64,000 nt of DNA from Halomonas halodenitrificans DSM 735 (GCF_000620045.1 NZ_KK211060.1:54994-118993); one strand, 5' to 3'. Shown: positions 8,237 through 17,639, counted from the stretch's first letter. A program made the numbers and translations. The notes: generated by a model from the sequence alone, not told the origin.

Positions 8237-9543
8237 GCTCGACGAATCTAAGCGTCGCGATGAATGGGGTGAAGGTCGGGACCCTGAGCTTAGCTCGTTC
8301 TGGTGCCATGATCTTTCAATACCGGCCGGAATGGCTTAAGCGCCCCGGCGCCCGGGCCATCTCCTTATCGCTGCCACTGACCACGGCACCGTACCGAGGC
8401 GAGGCCGTCTACAATTTCTTCGACAACCTGCTTCCGGACTCGGAGGCGATACGCGCCCGCATGCAGGCACAGTTTCAGGTCCCAACCCGGCATCCGTTCG
8501 ACCTGCTGGCCAGCATTGGTCGCGACTGTGTCGGCGCCATCCAGCTCTATCCGTGCGACATGACGATGCCAAGCGTACGGCATGTATCCGCCGAGCCGCT
8601 AGATGAGCATGCTATCGAGGCACTGTTGGCGGGGTACCAGGACGCACCGCTGGGAATGGCTCGAAATCAGGATTTCCGCATCTCGCTGGCGGGGGCCCAG
8701 GAAAAGACCGCCTTGCTCTGGTATCAAGAAACATGGCAACGCCCCACGGGCAGTACGCCGACCAGTCATATCTTCAAGCTGCCGATCGGCTTTCTAGATC
8801 ACAGCAATATCGATCTGCGGCAGAGCGGCGAAAACGAGTGGCTCTGCCTTCAACTGCTGGAAGCCTTTGGTATGCCCGTGGCACAGGCCAAACTCGCACA
8901 ATTCGGCACACAACAGGTACTCGTTGTCGAACGATTTGACCGGCGATGGTCGGAAGACGGCTCCTGGCTCATGCGCCTCCCTCAGGAAGATTTCTGCCAG
9001 GCGCTGGGCGTGGCCCCAGCACTGAAGTATGAAAGCGATGGCGGCCCCGGCATCCCTGACGCTCTGCGGCTATTGCGCGGCTCTCAGCAAGCCAGGCGGG
9101 ACCAGGAACTCTTCTTCAAGGCGCAACTACTATTCTGGGTATTAGCCGCTATCGACGGCCATGCCAAAAACTTCAGCCTGTTCCTCGAGCCGGGCAGCGC
9201 TTATCGGATGACGCCACTATATGATGTTATATCGGCCTACCCTCTCATGCGCCAAGGCAGCTTGGCGCCCGAGAGAGCCAAGATGGCAATGGCTGTGAAG
9301 GGCAAGAACCGACATTACCGTTGGGCGAGGGTGGAGCCGAGGCATTTTATCCATACCGCAAACCAAGCGGGGTTCTCCATTGATCGAGCCACCGCAGCGA
9401 TTCAAGATATTGTCGAGCGAGCAGGCAGGATCATCACTGATATCGATGGCCGTCTGCCTGATGACTTTCCTGCGAGCACTAGCGACCCCATTTTCGAAGG
9501 TATTCTCCAGCAAGCGGCAAGGCTTGAGGACTTTCTCGCTTAG
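8230..9543 (+). CDS. hipA: HipA toxin, serine/threonine kinase of the HipBA module
   Basis: 437 residues, close to the 440 of E. coli HipA, whose known target is glutamyl-tRNA synthetase (GltX). Family motifs are all present: the activation-loop-like SLAGAQEKTALLW, the VERFDRRW segment, the KYESDGGPGI loop, the catalytic IDGHAKNFSLF, and the metal-binding YDVIS. No key residue is missing, so the toxin should be active. ATG start inside the end of hipB. After the stop the sequence passes straight into the second copy of a 72-bp flank repeat, so hipBA ends sharply as a cassette. Confidence 0.95.
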   Translation: MVSSTNLSVAMNGVKVGTLSLARSGAMIFQYRPEWLKRPGARAISLSLPLTTAPYRGEAVYNFFDNLLPDSEAIRARMQAQFQVPTRHPFDLLASIGRDCVGAIQLYPCDMTMPSVRHVSAEPLDEHAIEALLAGYQDAPLGMARNQDFRISLAGAQEKTALLWYQETWQRPTGSTPTSHIFKLPIGFLDHSNIDLRQSGENEWLCLQLLEAFGMPVAQAKLAQFGTQQVLVVERFDRRWSEDGSWLMRLPQEDFCQALGVAPALKYESDGGPGIPDALRLLRGSQQARRDQELFFKAQLLFWVLAAIDGHAKNFSLFLEPGSAYRMTPLYDVISAYPLMRQGSLAPERAKMAMAVKGKNRHYRWARVEPRHFIHTANQAGFSIDRATAAIQDIVERAGRIITDIDGRLPDDFPASTSDPIFEGILQQAARLEDFLA

Positions 9544-9556
9544 CGAGCCTTTCCAG

Positions 9557-9628
9557 CGCCACACGGCCCCGCTACAGCTCGCCCTATGGCACCCCGACGC
9601 CGGCTGGCAACGCGTCTTCGTCGTCGCC
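9557..9628. repeat. 72-bp direct repeat, copy 2 (partner at 7590-7661)
   Basis: Starts 13 bases after the hipA stop and carries only the middle of the small gene at 7386-7736. About 34 bases of copy 1 are missing between here and the shared GGCATCAGATGGGG tail, which joins a TCTGA-form palindrome at 9642-9654. Confidence 0.85.
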
Positions 9629-9635
9629 GACGGCA

Positions 9636-9923
9636 TCAGATGGGGTCTGACCCCATGAGGATGGTCGCGTAGGCCCGATAAGCCGAAGGCGCATCGGGCG
9701 TGGTATTGGCGCCCGCTCCATGATTGCCAAGCAGGCGATCGACGCACTTTATCGCATGCTTGGGCTGAATCCGACGCGGGAGCCGTCGTCCGACCGCGGT
9801 CAGGGACAGGCGTTGCCCCGATAATAAGGCCTCGACACATGTTGCGAGGGCATTGAAGCGGGCTGAGTGCAACAGGGTGGCTGAAGTCGTCAGAATCCTG
9901 TGCAAGAATTGGGGCGTCTGCAT
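9636..9923 (-). pseudogene. IS4-family (IS10-like) transposase, N-terminal remnant
   Basis: The first 69 codons encode the typical N-terminus of IS4-family transposases. LTAVGRRLP and KHAIKCVDRLLGN correspond to the LTELGRNLP and KHNIKRIDRLLGN motifs of IS10. After residue 69 the match stops and the frame runs into the REP-like element and a palindrome, so the catalytic DDE part is gone. The ATG has a good ribosome-binding site (CGAGGAGCCC). About 17% of a normal transposase of roughly 400 residues is left. Confidence 0.75.
9669..9699. repeat. REP-like hairpin element
   Basis: A hairpin beginning GTAGGCCCGATAAG, with arms GCCCGAT and ATCGGGC around an 11- to 14-base loop. Shape and wording resemble enterobacterial REP sequences (GTAGGCCGGATAAG...ATCCGGC). 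It lies between the palindrome at 9642 and the broken transposase gene. Single copy in this window. Confidence 0.55.
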
Positions 9924-9979
9924 GGGCTCCTCGGCATATTGTTTGTTTGGCGATTAACAACATGCCTGCCCATGCAGAC
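9916..9979 (-). promoter_or_regulatory. Inverted repeat that could hide the IS4-remnant start codon
   Basis: The 12-base arm at 9916-9927 (GTCTGCATGGGC), which contains the transposase ATG on the minus strand, is exactly complementary to 9968-9979. A transcript entering from outside the element would fold these together and cover the start region, a protection known in IS10/IS50-type elements. The left end of the element probably lies just beyond, near 9985. Confidence 0.6.
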
Positions 9980-10031
9980 TTTTTTCAATCCTAATGTACT
10001 GATTTTCTTATTCTATTCGTGGGGAGGCCTC

Positions 10032-10098
10032 AGGGTCTGACCCCAAGGGGCTCCCCCTAGCCGGTGGGGTCTGACCCCACCCCCTGGGGTCTGACCCC
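10032..10098. repeat. GGGGTCTGACCCC palindrome cluster 3
   Basis: Perfect TCTGA-form units lie at 10066-10078 and 10086-10098, with a one-off unit at 10032-10044 and a weaker one just after 10100. It sits directly downstream of the clsC stop codon (clsC runs on the minus strand), so it could act in transcript end formation. Confidence 0.88.
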
Positions 10099-10143
10099 AT
10101 GTGGCTGACCCCAGGGCTGCCGGCGGGTTTTACACCCGGGCAT

Positions 10144-11769
10144 CTACAGCAGCCATTCGATGGGTAGCCACGACATGACTTTCACGCCGGCCCGGCGCAG
10201 CAGGCCGGAATTCGGCTCGCTGTGATGCACGACCTCATCCCCGTCGGCCTGCTCGTGCCAGACCAGGCTGCCGTCGTCTGCCAGCCTGACGCGATAGCTC
10301 TGCTCGGGCACGCGGTCATCGAAGGCGTCATGCATGGCCGTGGCCAGGGTCGGGCTCTCGATCATGAAGCCGAGCTCGGTGTTGAGGCGCGCCGAGCGCG
10401 GGTCCAGGTTGAACGACCCCACAAATGCCCAGTCTCCATCCACGGCGAATGTCTTGGCGTGCAGGCTCGAGCCGGAGCTGCCAAAGCGCCCGAAGGGGCT
10501 GCTGTGGGTGATGGCCTCCCGGGAGCCTCGGCGCTTCAGCTCGAACAGCTGCACCCCGGCATCGAGCAGGTCCCGGCGGCGCTTTGCATAGCCGGCATGC
10601 ACCGCGGCCACGTCGGTGGCCTCCAGGGAGTTGGTCAGCACCCTGACCCGCACCCCCTGCTCTGCCAGGCCCGCCAGCCAGCTGGCGCCCTCCTGCATGG
10701 GCACGAAGTAGGGGGAGACCAGGTCGAGCCGGCGCGTCGGGGCGCTCACGAGCTCGCCGAGTCGGCTGTTCAGGAGCTCCTGCTCTTCGGCCTCCCCCAG
10801 GCCCTTGGAGGGGTCATCGCTGACCATCCGGGTCTTTGTCCACTCGAAGCTCAGGTCGCCGCGCACCAGCTCGCTCACCAGGTCGCTCGCCTCCAGCGCC
10901 GCCAGGTAGCCTTGCGCCTCCGGCAGGCGGCGCCTCTGCTCGGCTGTGGCGGCCATCCGGGCCAAGCCCTCCCTGCCGGCGCTATCCACAAGCCGGCTGA
11001 GCGGATAGGAAGACGGGCTGCTCCAGTAGCGATCGAAGTCCGCGGATACCCTCTGCACGACCGGCCCGATGGCCATCACGTCCAGGTCCGAGAACAACAC
11101 GCCCCGGGTGGCGCCGAAATACTCGTCGCCGACGTTTCGCCCGCCGATGATGGTGACCTGGTTGTCGATGGTGAACGACTTGTTGTGCATGCGGCGATTG
11201 GCGCGGGAAAAGTCGGTCACATAACCGATGGCCCGCGGCGAGCGCACCACGAAGGGATTGAAGAGACGCACCTCGATGTTCGGGTGGGCGTCCAGGGCCG
11301 CCAGGGTGTCGTCCAGCCCCAGGGTGTTGTTGTCGTCCAGCAGCAGCCTGACCCGGACGCCGCGGTCGGCGGCGCGTCGCGCGGCGTCGAACAGCAGGCT
11401 GCCCGAGGTGTCGTTGTGCCAGATGTAGTACTGCAGGTCGAGGGTCTGCTCGGCGGACTCCGCCAGCAGCATTCGGGCGGCAAAGGCCTCGTGGGCATCA
11501 CTCAGCGGGTGGATGCCGCTGCGCGCGGGATGGCGGTCCACCTTGTCCAATACCAGCCGTCCCAGGGTGGTATCACGGGCCTGCTCAAGGGGTAGCGCCC
11601 GGGTCATGCTCCGCCCTTCCAGGGAGGGCAGGGTACAGCCACCCAGCAGCAGTCCAAGCACTACGCTCAGCGCCAGCCCCCTGATGACTCGACCCTCAGG
11701 CGCCGGCGACTCGCCGAACGCCTCGAGACTGACCGAGCCTCGTACTGACTCCTTCGACTTCCTGACCAT
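10144..11769 (-). CDS. clsC: Cardiolipin synthase C-type phospholipase D family lipoprotein
   Basis: Phospholipase-D superfamily enzyme. E. coli ClsC joins phosphatidylglycerol and phosphatidylethanolamine to make cardiolipin at the membrane. Two HKD motifs are visible, HNKSFTIDN and HAKTFAVDG, along with long stretches shared with ClsC such as LLDDNNTLGLDD, LFSDLDVMAIGPVV and the C-terminal SWLPIEWLL. The start at 11769 gives 541 residues and precedes a lipoprotein signal (VVLGLLLGGC), so the protein is probably membrane-anchored, which E. coli ClsC is not known to be. An upstream TTG/ATG frame exists but would put 29 residues before the signal. It lies alone between the two hipBA modules. 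Confidence 0.9.
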   Translation of the reverse strand: MVRKSKESVRGSVSLEAFGESPAPEGRVIRGLALSVVLGLLLGGCTLPSLEGRSMTRALPLEQARDTTLGRLVLDKVDRHPARSGIHPLSDAHEAFAARMLLAESAEQTLDLQYYIWHNDTSGSLLFDAARRAADRGVRVRLLLDDNNTLGLDDTLAALDAHPNIEVRLFNPFVVRSPRAIGYVTDFSRANRRMHNKSFTIDNQVTIIGGRNVGDEYFGATRGVLFSDLDVMAIGPVVQRVSADFDRYWSSPSSYPLSRLVDSAGREGLARMAATAEQRRRLPEAQGYLAALEASDLVSELVRGDLSFEWTKTRMVSDDPSKGLGEAEEQELLNSRLGELVSAPTRRLDLVSPYFVPMQEGASWLAGLAEQGVRVRVLTNSLEATDVAAVHAGYAKRRRDLLDAGVQLFELKRRGSREAITHSSPFGRFGSSGSSLHAKTFAVDGDWAFVGSFNLDPRSARLNTELGFMIESPTLATAMHDAFDDRVPEQSYRVRLADDGSLVWHEQADGDEVVHHSEPNSGLLRRAGVKVMSWLPIEWLL

Positions 11770-11892
11770 GACAGACCTGCAACAATAAGATGTACAAGGG
11801 AGTAGAACATACCTCACCTCGCCATCGAGGTCTTCTGCCCACTCCAGGCTGTCCAATGCCCTCCTCCAGCGCTTCCTTTCTCAAACAAAAAA

Positions 11893-11951
11893 AGATACTA
11901 TCATATCTAAAAAGGAACAAATAAAGAAAAATTAGATAGTATAATGTCTAA
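11893..11951 (+). promoter_or_regulatory. Promoter and operator-like dyads for the second hipBA pair
   Basis: The AT-rich gap holds two dyads, AGATA-N6-TATCT at 11893-11908 and TTAGA-N10-TCTAA at 11932-11951. A perfect -10 box TATAAT (11940-11945) lies inside the second, so a bound repressor would block RNA polymerase. No convincing -35 box is seen. The dyads differ from the TATCC sites of the first module, so the two antitoxins should not cross-regulate. Confidence 0.5.
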
Positions 11952-11961
11952 AAGGACTGTC

Positions 11962-12240
11962 ATGCGACTCACATTACTGACGGCCAGCGATGTCCAGCAC
12001 GACCTGGCAGGGGCGGTTCGACAGCGTCGCCGAGAGCAGAAACTATCACGCGCCGCTCTCGCCGAGCGCAGCGGTGTGCCGGCCCCCACGATCAAGCGAT
12101 TCGAGACGACCGGCCAGATTTCGCTGCGTCAGTTTCTGCTGCTATGGCAAAGCGTGGATCGCCTGGAGCCTATAGCGGAGCTGACCGCGCCCAGGCCGAC
12201 CATGCCTCGCAGCATCGAGGAGGTACTGCGTGACGAGTGA
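11962..12240 (+). CDS. Xre-family antitoxin of the second HipBA-type pair
   Basis: 92-residue Cro/C1-type DNA-binding protein (helix-turn-helix in LSRAALAERSGVPAPTIKRFE) that would repress its own operon and bind the downstream toxin. I chose the ATG at 11962, which has AAAAGGA five bases upstream; an ATG at 11944 lies inside the operator and has no ribosome-binding site. The toxin gene starts 11 bases before its stop. It is not closely similar to the first HipB. Confidence 0.85.
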   Translation: MRLTLLTASDVQHDLAGAVRQRRREQKLSRAALAERSGVPAPTIKRFETTGQISLRQFLLLWQSVDRLEPIAELTAPRPTMPRSIEEVLRDE

Positions 12241-13519
12241 TTTCAGGCCCATCCGGCACCTGGAGGTGCGCCGCCGCCTCAGCGATGGTCGCCAGGTGTT
12301 CGTCGGCCGCCTGGCCCAAAACAGGGAGGGTGCCTTCTTCCAGTACGACGAGGCCTACTGTCGTCAGCAGCACAGCTTGTCGCCGTTTCACCTCCCCTTC
12401 GACACACGCCTGCACGCGGCCCCGCCATCCCCCCACAAGGGACTCCACGGCCTGTTTGCCGATTCACTCCCAGATGGCTGGGGCCTGATGCTGATGGACC
12501 GGCTGTTTCGGCAGCACGGCATTCCACCACATGCCGTGACAGCCATGGACCGGCTGGCTTTCGTCGGGGAGGATGGCATGGGGGCGCTCAGTTACTATCC
12601 AGCAGCACCGCTTGTCGATGAGGGCGAAGCCGATCACTGGAGTCGCCTGGGCGAGCTGGGTGAACAGGCTCGACGACTCTTCGAGGGCCAGACAGACACG
12701 GTGCTCGCTGCCCTGGCCCAGGCCGGCAGCTCGGGCGGCGCACGCCCCAAGGCCCAGGTCTATCTGTCGCCGGGCGCTACCGATCGGGCCAGCACTCGCC
12801 CTCACCCGGAACTGGAGCCGTGGTTGATCAAGTTCACTTCCAACGCCCTGGCGCTGGGACATGAAGAAGGGTTGTGCGAAGCGGCCTACTTGGCCCTGGC
12901 CAAACAGGCTGGCATAGAAACACCAGACTGGCAGCTCATCTCTCCTCCCGCGGGCTCTCCGGCAGTGGCCTGGCTGGCATTACGCCGCTTCGACTGCAAC
13001 CCGCAGGGGCGCTACCACATGAGCAGTGCCTGCGGCCTGCTGGATGCTGACTTCCGCCTGCCATCGCTTGACTACGAAGACCTGATCAAAGCCGGCCAGG
13101 TCCTCTGTGGCAGTCCCGCCGTCGGCGGCGCACTGTTTCGACGAGCCATCTTCAACCTCTTCGCCTGCAATCAGGACGATCACAGCAAGAACTGGGCCTT
13201 TCTGCTGCAGGATGATGGCCGGTGGCGCCTCTCCCCCGGATATGACCTCACCTTCAGTCCTGGTCCTTATGATGAGCATGCCACCGCCTTTATGGGACAC
13301 GGCAAGAATCCACCGTTACAGGTCATTCAGGCACTGGCCGATCAGGCCGGGTTCGCTCGCTGGCACGAGGCCAGACAGGTTATCGAGGAAGTGGTAACGG
13401 CGATCAACGAATGGAATGAAGTGGCCAAGACACTGGGGGTTAGCACGAGTGTGCGTCGAGAAATAGCGCAGCGCCTGGATTTTCTTCAGAAAGCCAACCG
13501 CGGCCTCTGGATCGGATAA
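12230..13519 (+). CDS. HipA-domain serine/threonine kinase toxin (second module)
   Basis: 429-residue HipA-family kinase from a branch distinct from the first HipA. It shows the N-terminal signature GLFADSLPDGWGLMLMDR, the loop GSSGGARPKAQV in place of GAQEKTA, the catalytic NQDDHSKNWAFLL and the metal-binding SPGYDLTFSP. All kinase residues I can identify are kept. The start is a GTG inside the antitoxin gene. The protein substrate is unknown; family members phosphorylate aminoacyl-tRNA synthetases or other proteins. cysS and glnS lie next to it, but that is likely chance. Confidence 0.9.
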   Translation: MTSDFRPIRHLEVRRRLSDGRQVFVGRLAQNREGAFFQYDEAYCRQQHSLSPFHLPFDTRLHAAPPSPHKGLHGLFADSLPDGWGLMLMDRLFRQHGIPPHAVTAMDRLAFVGEDGMGALSYYPAAPLVDEGEADHWSRLGELGEQARRLFEGQTDTVLAALAQAGSSGGARPKAQVYLSPGATDRASTRPHPELEPWLIKFTSNALALGHEEGLCEAAYLALAKQAGIETPDWQLISPPAGSPAVAWLALRRFDCNPQGRYHMSSACGLLDADFRLPSLDYEDLIKAGQVLCGSPAVGGALFRRAIFNLFACNQDDHSKNWAFLLQDDGRWRLSPGYDLTFSPGPYDEHATAFMGHGKNPPLQVIQALADQAGFARWHEARQVIEEVVTAINEWNEVAKTLGVSTSVRREIAQRLDFLQKANRGLWIG

Positions 13520-13541
13520 CCTCTCGCTGCCACCTCGGCTA

Positions 13542-13589
13542 CCACAACGCCCGATCCCGGTAAGCGTCGGGGCCGGACGTTGTGGCTTT
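13542..13589. terminator. Hairpin between convergent hipA2 and cysS
   Basis: Arms CCACAACG (13542-13549) and CGTTGTGG (13578-13585) enclose a further CCGA/CGGG-rich stem. The plus-strand side is followed by CTTTCC, only a short T-run. The position between two gene ends fits a shared terminator. Confidence 0.55.
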
Positions 13590-13621
13590 CCAGTGAGAAG
13601 CGTTCGGGGTGAAGCGGCTAT

Positions 13622-15043
13622 CTATGACGCGGCGTCGGGCTTCTCGAAGACCCAGCCGGTGCCTTCCCGGGAGTCCTTGAGGATGATGCCCAGGGCGGCG
13701 AGTTCGTCGCGGATGGCGTCGGCGGCGGCGAAGTCCCTGGCCTTCTTGGCCGCGGCCCGGGCGTCGATCCGCGCCTGGATCTGCGCCTGTGTGAGCGGCA
13801 GCTCGCCGGCGCCCGCCTTGAGGAAGCTCGCCGGGTCCTGTTGCAGCAGGCCCAGGATGCCCCCCAGGCGCCGGAGCTCGGCGGCCAGGGCCGGCGCCCG
13901 GTCGGGGGTCTCCTTCCTGGCCCGATTCAGTTCCCGAGCCAGGTCGAAGAGCACCGAGAGCGCCCCGGCGGTGTTGAAGTCGTCATCCATGGCCGCGGCA
14001 AAGCGCCTGTCGAAGTCACCTTCCACTCGTCCTGCCACGGGCTCGACGCCCTCGAGAGACAACCCTTCGAGAGAATTATAGAAACGCTCCAGCGACTTGC
14101 GGGCGTCCGCCAGGGCTTCCGGGGCGTAGTTGATGGCGCTTCGGTAGTGGCTGGCCACCAGCAGGTAGCGCACCACCTCGGGGTCGTGGTGCTCGAGCAC
14201 CTCGCGGATGGTGAAGAAGTTGCCCAGCGACTTGGACATCTTCTCGTGGTCCACCCGCACCGCCCCGGCGTGCATCCAGGTGTTGACGAAGGGCTTGCCG
14301 TTGGCTGCCTCGGACTGGGCGATCTCGTTCTCATGGTGCGGGAAGGTCAGGTCCGGCCCACCGCCGTGGATGTCGAAGGTCTCGCCCAGGCAGCACTTCG
14401 ACATGGCCGAACATTCGATATGCCAGCCAGGGCGCCCCTCGCCCCAGGGCGATGGCCAGCTCGCCTCGCCGGGCTTGGCGGCCTTCCAGAGCACGAAGTC
14501 CAGGGGGTCTTCCTTGTGCTCATCGACCTCGATGCGGGCGCCGGAGCGCATCTCGTCGAGGTCGCGGTTGTTGAGCTTGCCGTAGCCCTCGAAGCGGCGC
14601 ACCCGGTAGTAGACATCGCCGTTATCCGCCGCATAGGCGTAGTCCTTGGCGATCAGGGTCTCGATCATGGCGACGATATCATCGATATGCCGGGTCGCCC
14701 GGGGCTCCTCATCCGGCGGTAACACCCCGAGACGCGCCTCGTCCTCGTGCATCGCCTCGATCATGCGCTCGGTGAGCGAGGCGATCGACTCGCCATTCTC
14801 GTCGGCCCGGCGCAGGATCTTGTCGTCGATATCGGTGACATTGCGCACATAGGTAACGTCATAGCCCCTGTAGCGCAGGTAGCGGGTGATCACGTCGAAG
14901 GCCACCATCACCCGGGCATGGCCCAGGTGGCAGTAGTCATAGACGGTCATGCCGCAGACATACATCCGCACCTTGCCCGGGTCGATGGGCGTGAAGGCTT
15001 CCTTGCGGCGGGTCAGCGTGTTGTAGATCTGCATATCGGTCAT
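13622..15043 (-). CDS. cysS: Cysteinyl-tRNA synthetase
   Basis: Class I enzyme that charges tRNA-Cys in the cytoplasm. The HIGH box appears as CHLGHAR, KMSKS as KMSKSLGN, and the zinc ligands as the Cys of YVCGMTV, the Cys of WHIECSAMS and HHENE. 473 residues, close to the usual 460. The ATG at 15043 has AGAAGAAGGGC upstream, formed by the last codons of glnS; a second ATG three codons later matches the usual protein start better but has no ribosome-binding site. It is two bases from the glnS stop, so it is translationally coupled. Confidence 0.97.
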   Translation of the reverse strand: MTDMQIYNTLTRRKEAFTPIDPGKVRMYVCGMTVYDYCHLGHARVMVAFDVITRYLRYRGYDVTYVRNVTDIDDKILRRADENGESIASLTERMIEAMHEDEARLGVLPPDEEPRATRHIDDIVAMIETLIAKDYAYAADNGDVYYRVRRFEGYGKLNNRDLDEMRSGARIEVDEHKEDPLDFVLWKAAKPGEASWPSPWGEGRPGWHIECSAMSKCCLGETFDIHGGGPDLTFPHHENEIAQSEAANGKPFVNTWMHAGAVRVDHEKMSKSLGNFFTIREVLEHHDPEVVRYLLVASHYRSAINYAPEALADARKSLERFYNSLEGLSLEGVEPVAGRVEGDFDRRFAAAMDDDFNTAGALSVLFDLARELNRARKETPDRAPALAAELRRLGGILGLLQQDPASFLKAGAGELPLTQAQIQARIDARAAAKKARDFAAADAIRDELAALGIILKDSREGTGWVFEKPDAAS

Positions 15044-15045
15044 GC

Positions 15046-16845
15046 TCAGCCCTTCTTCTGCGCGTCTGGCTTCCCGGACTCTGGCTTCCCGGACTCTGGC
15101 TTCCCGGGCTCTGGCTTCCCGGACTCTGGCTTGTGAGCCTCCTGCTTCTGCGCCTCTTGCTTCTGCGCCTCTTTCTTCTGTGTCTTGGCCCAGGTGTCCT
15201 TGAGGCTCACGGTGCGGTTGAACACCAGCTTGCCATCGCGGCAGGCATGACGGTCGGCGCAGAAGTAGCCCACCCGCTCGAACTGGAAGCGGCTCTCGGG
15301 CGTCACCTCGGCCAGGCTGGGCTCGCCGATGGCCTGGCGCACCACCAGCGACTCGGGGTTCAGGTGCTCGAGGAAGTCGGCGTCCTTGTCCTTGTCCGGC
15401 TGCTCCTCCAGGAAGAGGTTGTCGTAGAGCCGCACCTCCATGGGCACCCCGTGTTCGACACTGACCCAGTGGATCACGCCCTTGACCTTGCGCCCCTCGG
15501 GGTTCTTGCCCAGGGTGTCGAAGTCCACGGAGCAGCGCAGCTCGCTGACCTCGCCGGCGGCATCCTTGATCACCTCGTCGCAGCGGATCACATAGCTGTT
15601 GCGCAGGCGTACCTCCTTGCCCGGCGCCAGGCGGAAGAACTTCTTGGGCGGCTCCTCCATGAAGTCGTCCTGGTCGATATACAGCTCCCGCCCGAAGGGA
15701 ATCTGGCGCACGGGCATGTCATCCCGCGCCGGGTGGCCGGGCACCGCATAGGTCTCTTCATGCCCCTCGGGCACATTGGTCAGCACCACCTTGAGGGGCT
15801 TGAGCACGGCCATGGCCCGGGGCGCGTTGTCCTCGAGGTCCGAGCGGATCGCGTGATAGAGCATACCGATCTCGACCAGGCCGCCATCGGCGCGGGTCAC
15901 GCCGATCATATCGCAGAACTTGCGAACCGAGGCCGGCGTATAGCCTCGGCGACGCATCCCGGAGATGGTCGGCAGGCGGGGGTCGTCCCAGCCATCCACG
16001 ATCTCCTGGTCCACCAGCAGCTTGAGCTTGCGCTTGGAGGTCAGGGTGTAGTTCAGGTTGAGCCGGGCGAACTCGATCTGACGCGGCGTCGCCGGCACCG
16101 GCAGGTTGGCCAGGAACCACTCGTAGAGCGGGCGATGGTCCTCGAACTCCAGGGTGCAGATGGAGTGGGAGATCCCCTCGATGGCGTCGGACTGGCCATG
16201 GGTGAAGTCGTAGGAGGGGTAGATCTTCCACTTGTCACCGGTCTGGTGGTGGCTGGCATGGCGAATGCGGTAGAGGATCGGGTCGCGCATATTGATGTTG
16301 GGCGAGGCCATGTCGATCCTGGCCCGCAGCACCTTCTCGCCCTCGGCGAACTCGCCGCGGCGCATGCGCTCCAGCAGGTCGAGGTTCTCCTCGGGGGAGC
16401 GCTCGCGATAGGGACTCGGGCGCCCCGGCTGGGTCAGGCTGCCGCGGTACTCGCGGATCTCGTCCGGGGAGAGGTCGTCGACATAGGCCTTGCCCTCGCC
16501 GATCAGGTGCTGGGCCCAGGCGTAGAGTTGGCCGAAGTAGTCGGAGGCGAAGCGCACCTCGCCGCTCCACTGAAAGCCCAGCCAGTTGACGTCTTCCTTG
16601 ATGGCGTCGATATACGCCTGCTCTTCCTTCGCCGGGTTGGTGTCATCGAAGCGCAGGTGACAGTCACCACCGAATTGCTCGGCCAGGCCGAAGTTGAGGC
16701 AGATCGACTTGGCGTGCCCGATGTGCAGGAAGCCGTTGGGCTCCGGCGGGAAGCGGGTCACGACCTTGCCGTCACGGCCGGCCTCGATCTCGTCACGAAT
16801 CTGGTTGCGAATAAAGTTCGGCGCGCTGGTGGTGTCGGTGGTCAT
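15046..16845 (-). CDS. glnS: Glutaminyl-tRNA synthetase with a repetitive C-terminal tail
   Basis: Class I synthetase for tRNA-Gln. HIGH box [19 protein letters not shown]-like LTSKRKLK, and all main domains through the beta-barrel anticodon domains. With the ATG at 16845 it has 599 residues, about 45 more than E. coli GlnS. The extra length is a charged tail after WAKTQKK made of EAQKQ and GKPES pentapeptides. The tail is coded by 15-bp tandem repeats and probably varies in length between strains. An alternative GTG 20 codons upstream has no clear ribosome-binding site. Operon with cysS. Confidence 0.95.
   Translation of the reverse strand: MTTDTTSAPNFIRNQIRDEIEAGRDGKVVTRFPPEPNGFLHIGHAKSICLNFGLAEQFGGDCHLRFDDTNPAKEEQAYIDAIKEDVNWLGFQWSGEVRFASDYFGQLYAWAQHLIGEGKAYVDDLSPDEIREYRGSLTQPGRPSPYRERSPEENLDLLERMRRGEFAEGEKVLRARIDMASPNINMRDPILYRIRHASHHQTGDKWKIYPSYDFTHGQSDAIEGISHSICTLEFEDHRPLYEWFLANLPVPATPRQIEFARLNLNYTLTSKRKLKLLVDQEIVDGWDDPRLPTISGMRRRGYTPASVRKFCDMIGVTRADGGLVEIGMLYHAIRSDLEDNAPRAMAVLKPLKVVLTNVPEGHEETYAVPGHPARDDMPVRQIPFGRELYIDQDDFMEEPPKKFFRLAPGKEVRLRNSYVIRCDEVIKDAAGEVSELRCSVDFDTLGKNPEGRKVKGVIHWVSVEHGVPMEVRLYDNLFLEEQPDKDKDADFLEHLNPESLVVRQAIGEPSLAEVTPESRFQFERVGYFCADRHACRDGKLVFNRTVSLKDTWAKTQKKEAQKQEAQKQEAHKPESGKPEPGKPESGKPESGKPDAQKKG
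15066..15125. repeat. 15-bp tandem repeat inside the glnS 3' end
   Basis: Four head-to-tail 15-bp units (CTGGCTTCCCGGACT on the plus strand, one base changed in the third) encode repeated GKPES. A second, looser 15-bp series (TCTGCGCCTCTTGCT-like) encodes KQEA repeats at about 15145-15175. Both keep the reading frame, as expected for slippage-prone coding repeats. Confidence 0.9.
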
Positions 16846-17141
16846 GGTTGGGAAAACAACCTCTGGTTGGAGTGCGGTCCGGGGGCCGTTGACAGTGGCC
16901 TTCACTGCTCGGGGCTGTTCCGGCGACGAGCCTGCGAGGAGGCGCTGTGAACCCCTCCCTGGGCGCTACCGATGCCATCCCTGGCATAGGACCTCCTCTT
17001 CGGCTCATCCCCGGCGCCCCTCGCCGCAGCGTTCAAGCCGACGTCGGGCTTGTTTCGCGCAGCGAGGCAAAACCGGTATTATAGCGCCACGCCCATGGGC
17101 AACGCCAAGGCAGCGCCCCTTTATTGCACAGGACCTTACGC

Positions 17142-17639
17142 ATGATCGTACTGCAGACCACCTTCGGTGACATCCACGTCGAGCTCAACCACGAGAAGGC
17201 CCCCAAGACCGCCGCCAACTTCGAACAGTATGTGCGCGACGGCTTCTATGACGGCACCCTCTTTCATCGCGTGATCGAGGGTTTCATGGTCCAGGGCGGC
17301 GGCTTCGACGAGGACTTCAACCAGAAGCCGACCCGCGACCCCATCGAGAACGAGGCCGACAACGGCCTGGCCAACGAGGTGGGCACCCTGGCCATGGCCC
17401 GCACCCAGGACCCCCACTCCGCCACCGCCCAGTTCTTCATCAACATCGCCGACAACAGCTTCCTCAACCACAGCGGCAAGTCCATCCAGGGCTGGGGCTA
17501 CTGCGCCTTCGGCCGCGTGGTCGACGGCATGGACGTGGTCGAGAAGATCAAGAACGTCGCCACCACTCGCCGCGGCATGCACGCCGATGTGCCCGCCGAG
17601 GACGTGGTCATCAAGAAGGCCTACATCAAGGAGGACTGA
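17142..17639 (+). CDS. ppiB: Peptidyl-prolyl cis-trans isomerase B (cyclophilin)
   Basis: 165-residue cytoplasmic cyclophilin that speeds proline isomerisation during folding. Family motifs: [29 protein letters not shown] and [15 protein letters not shown]. No signal peptide, so PpiB rather than PpiA. The ATG at 17142 follows CAGGACCTTACGC; an upstream TTG in frame is less likely. Divergent from glnS, as in Pseudomonas. Confidence 0.97.
   Translation: MIVLQTTFGDIHVELNHEKAPKTAANFEQYVRDGFYDGTLFHRVIEGFMVQGGGFDEDFNQKPTRDPIENEADNGLANEVGTLAMARTQDPHSATAQFFINIADNSFLNHSGKSIQGWGYCAFGRVVDGMDVVEKIKNVATTRRGMHADVPAEDVVIKKAYIKED

Noticed and set aside
11769..11856. A longer N-terminus for the clsC-type protein
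   Set aside because: It would place 29 extra residues before the lipoprotein signal, which is unlikely for an exported protein.
15133..16950. A 605-codon plus-strand frame across glnS
   Set aside because: Mirror frame of glnS; the minus-strand protein carries all synthetase motifs.
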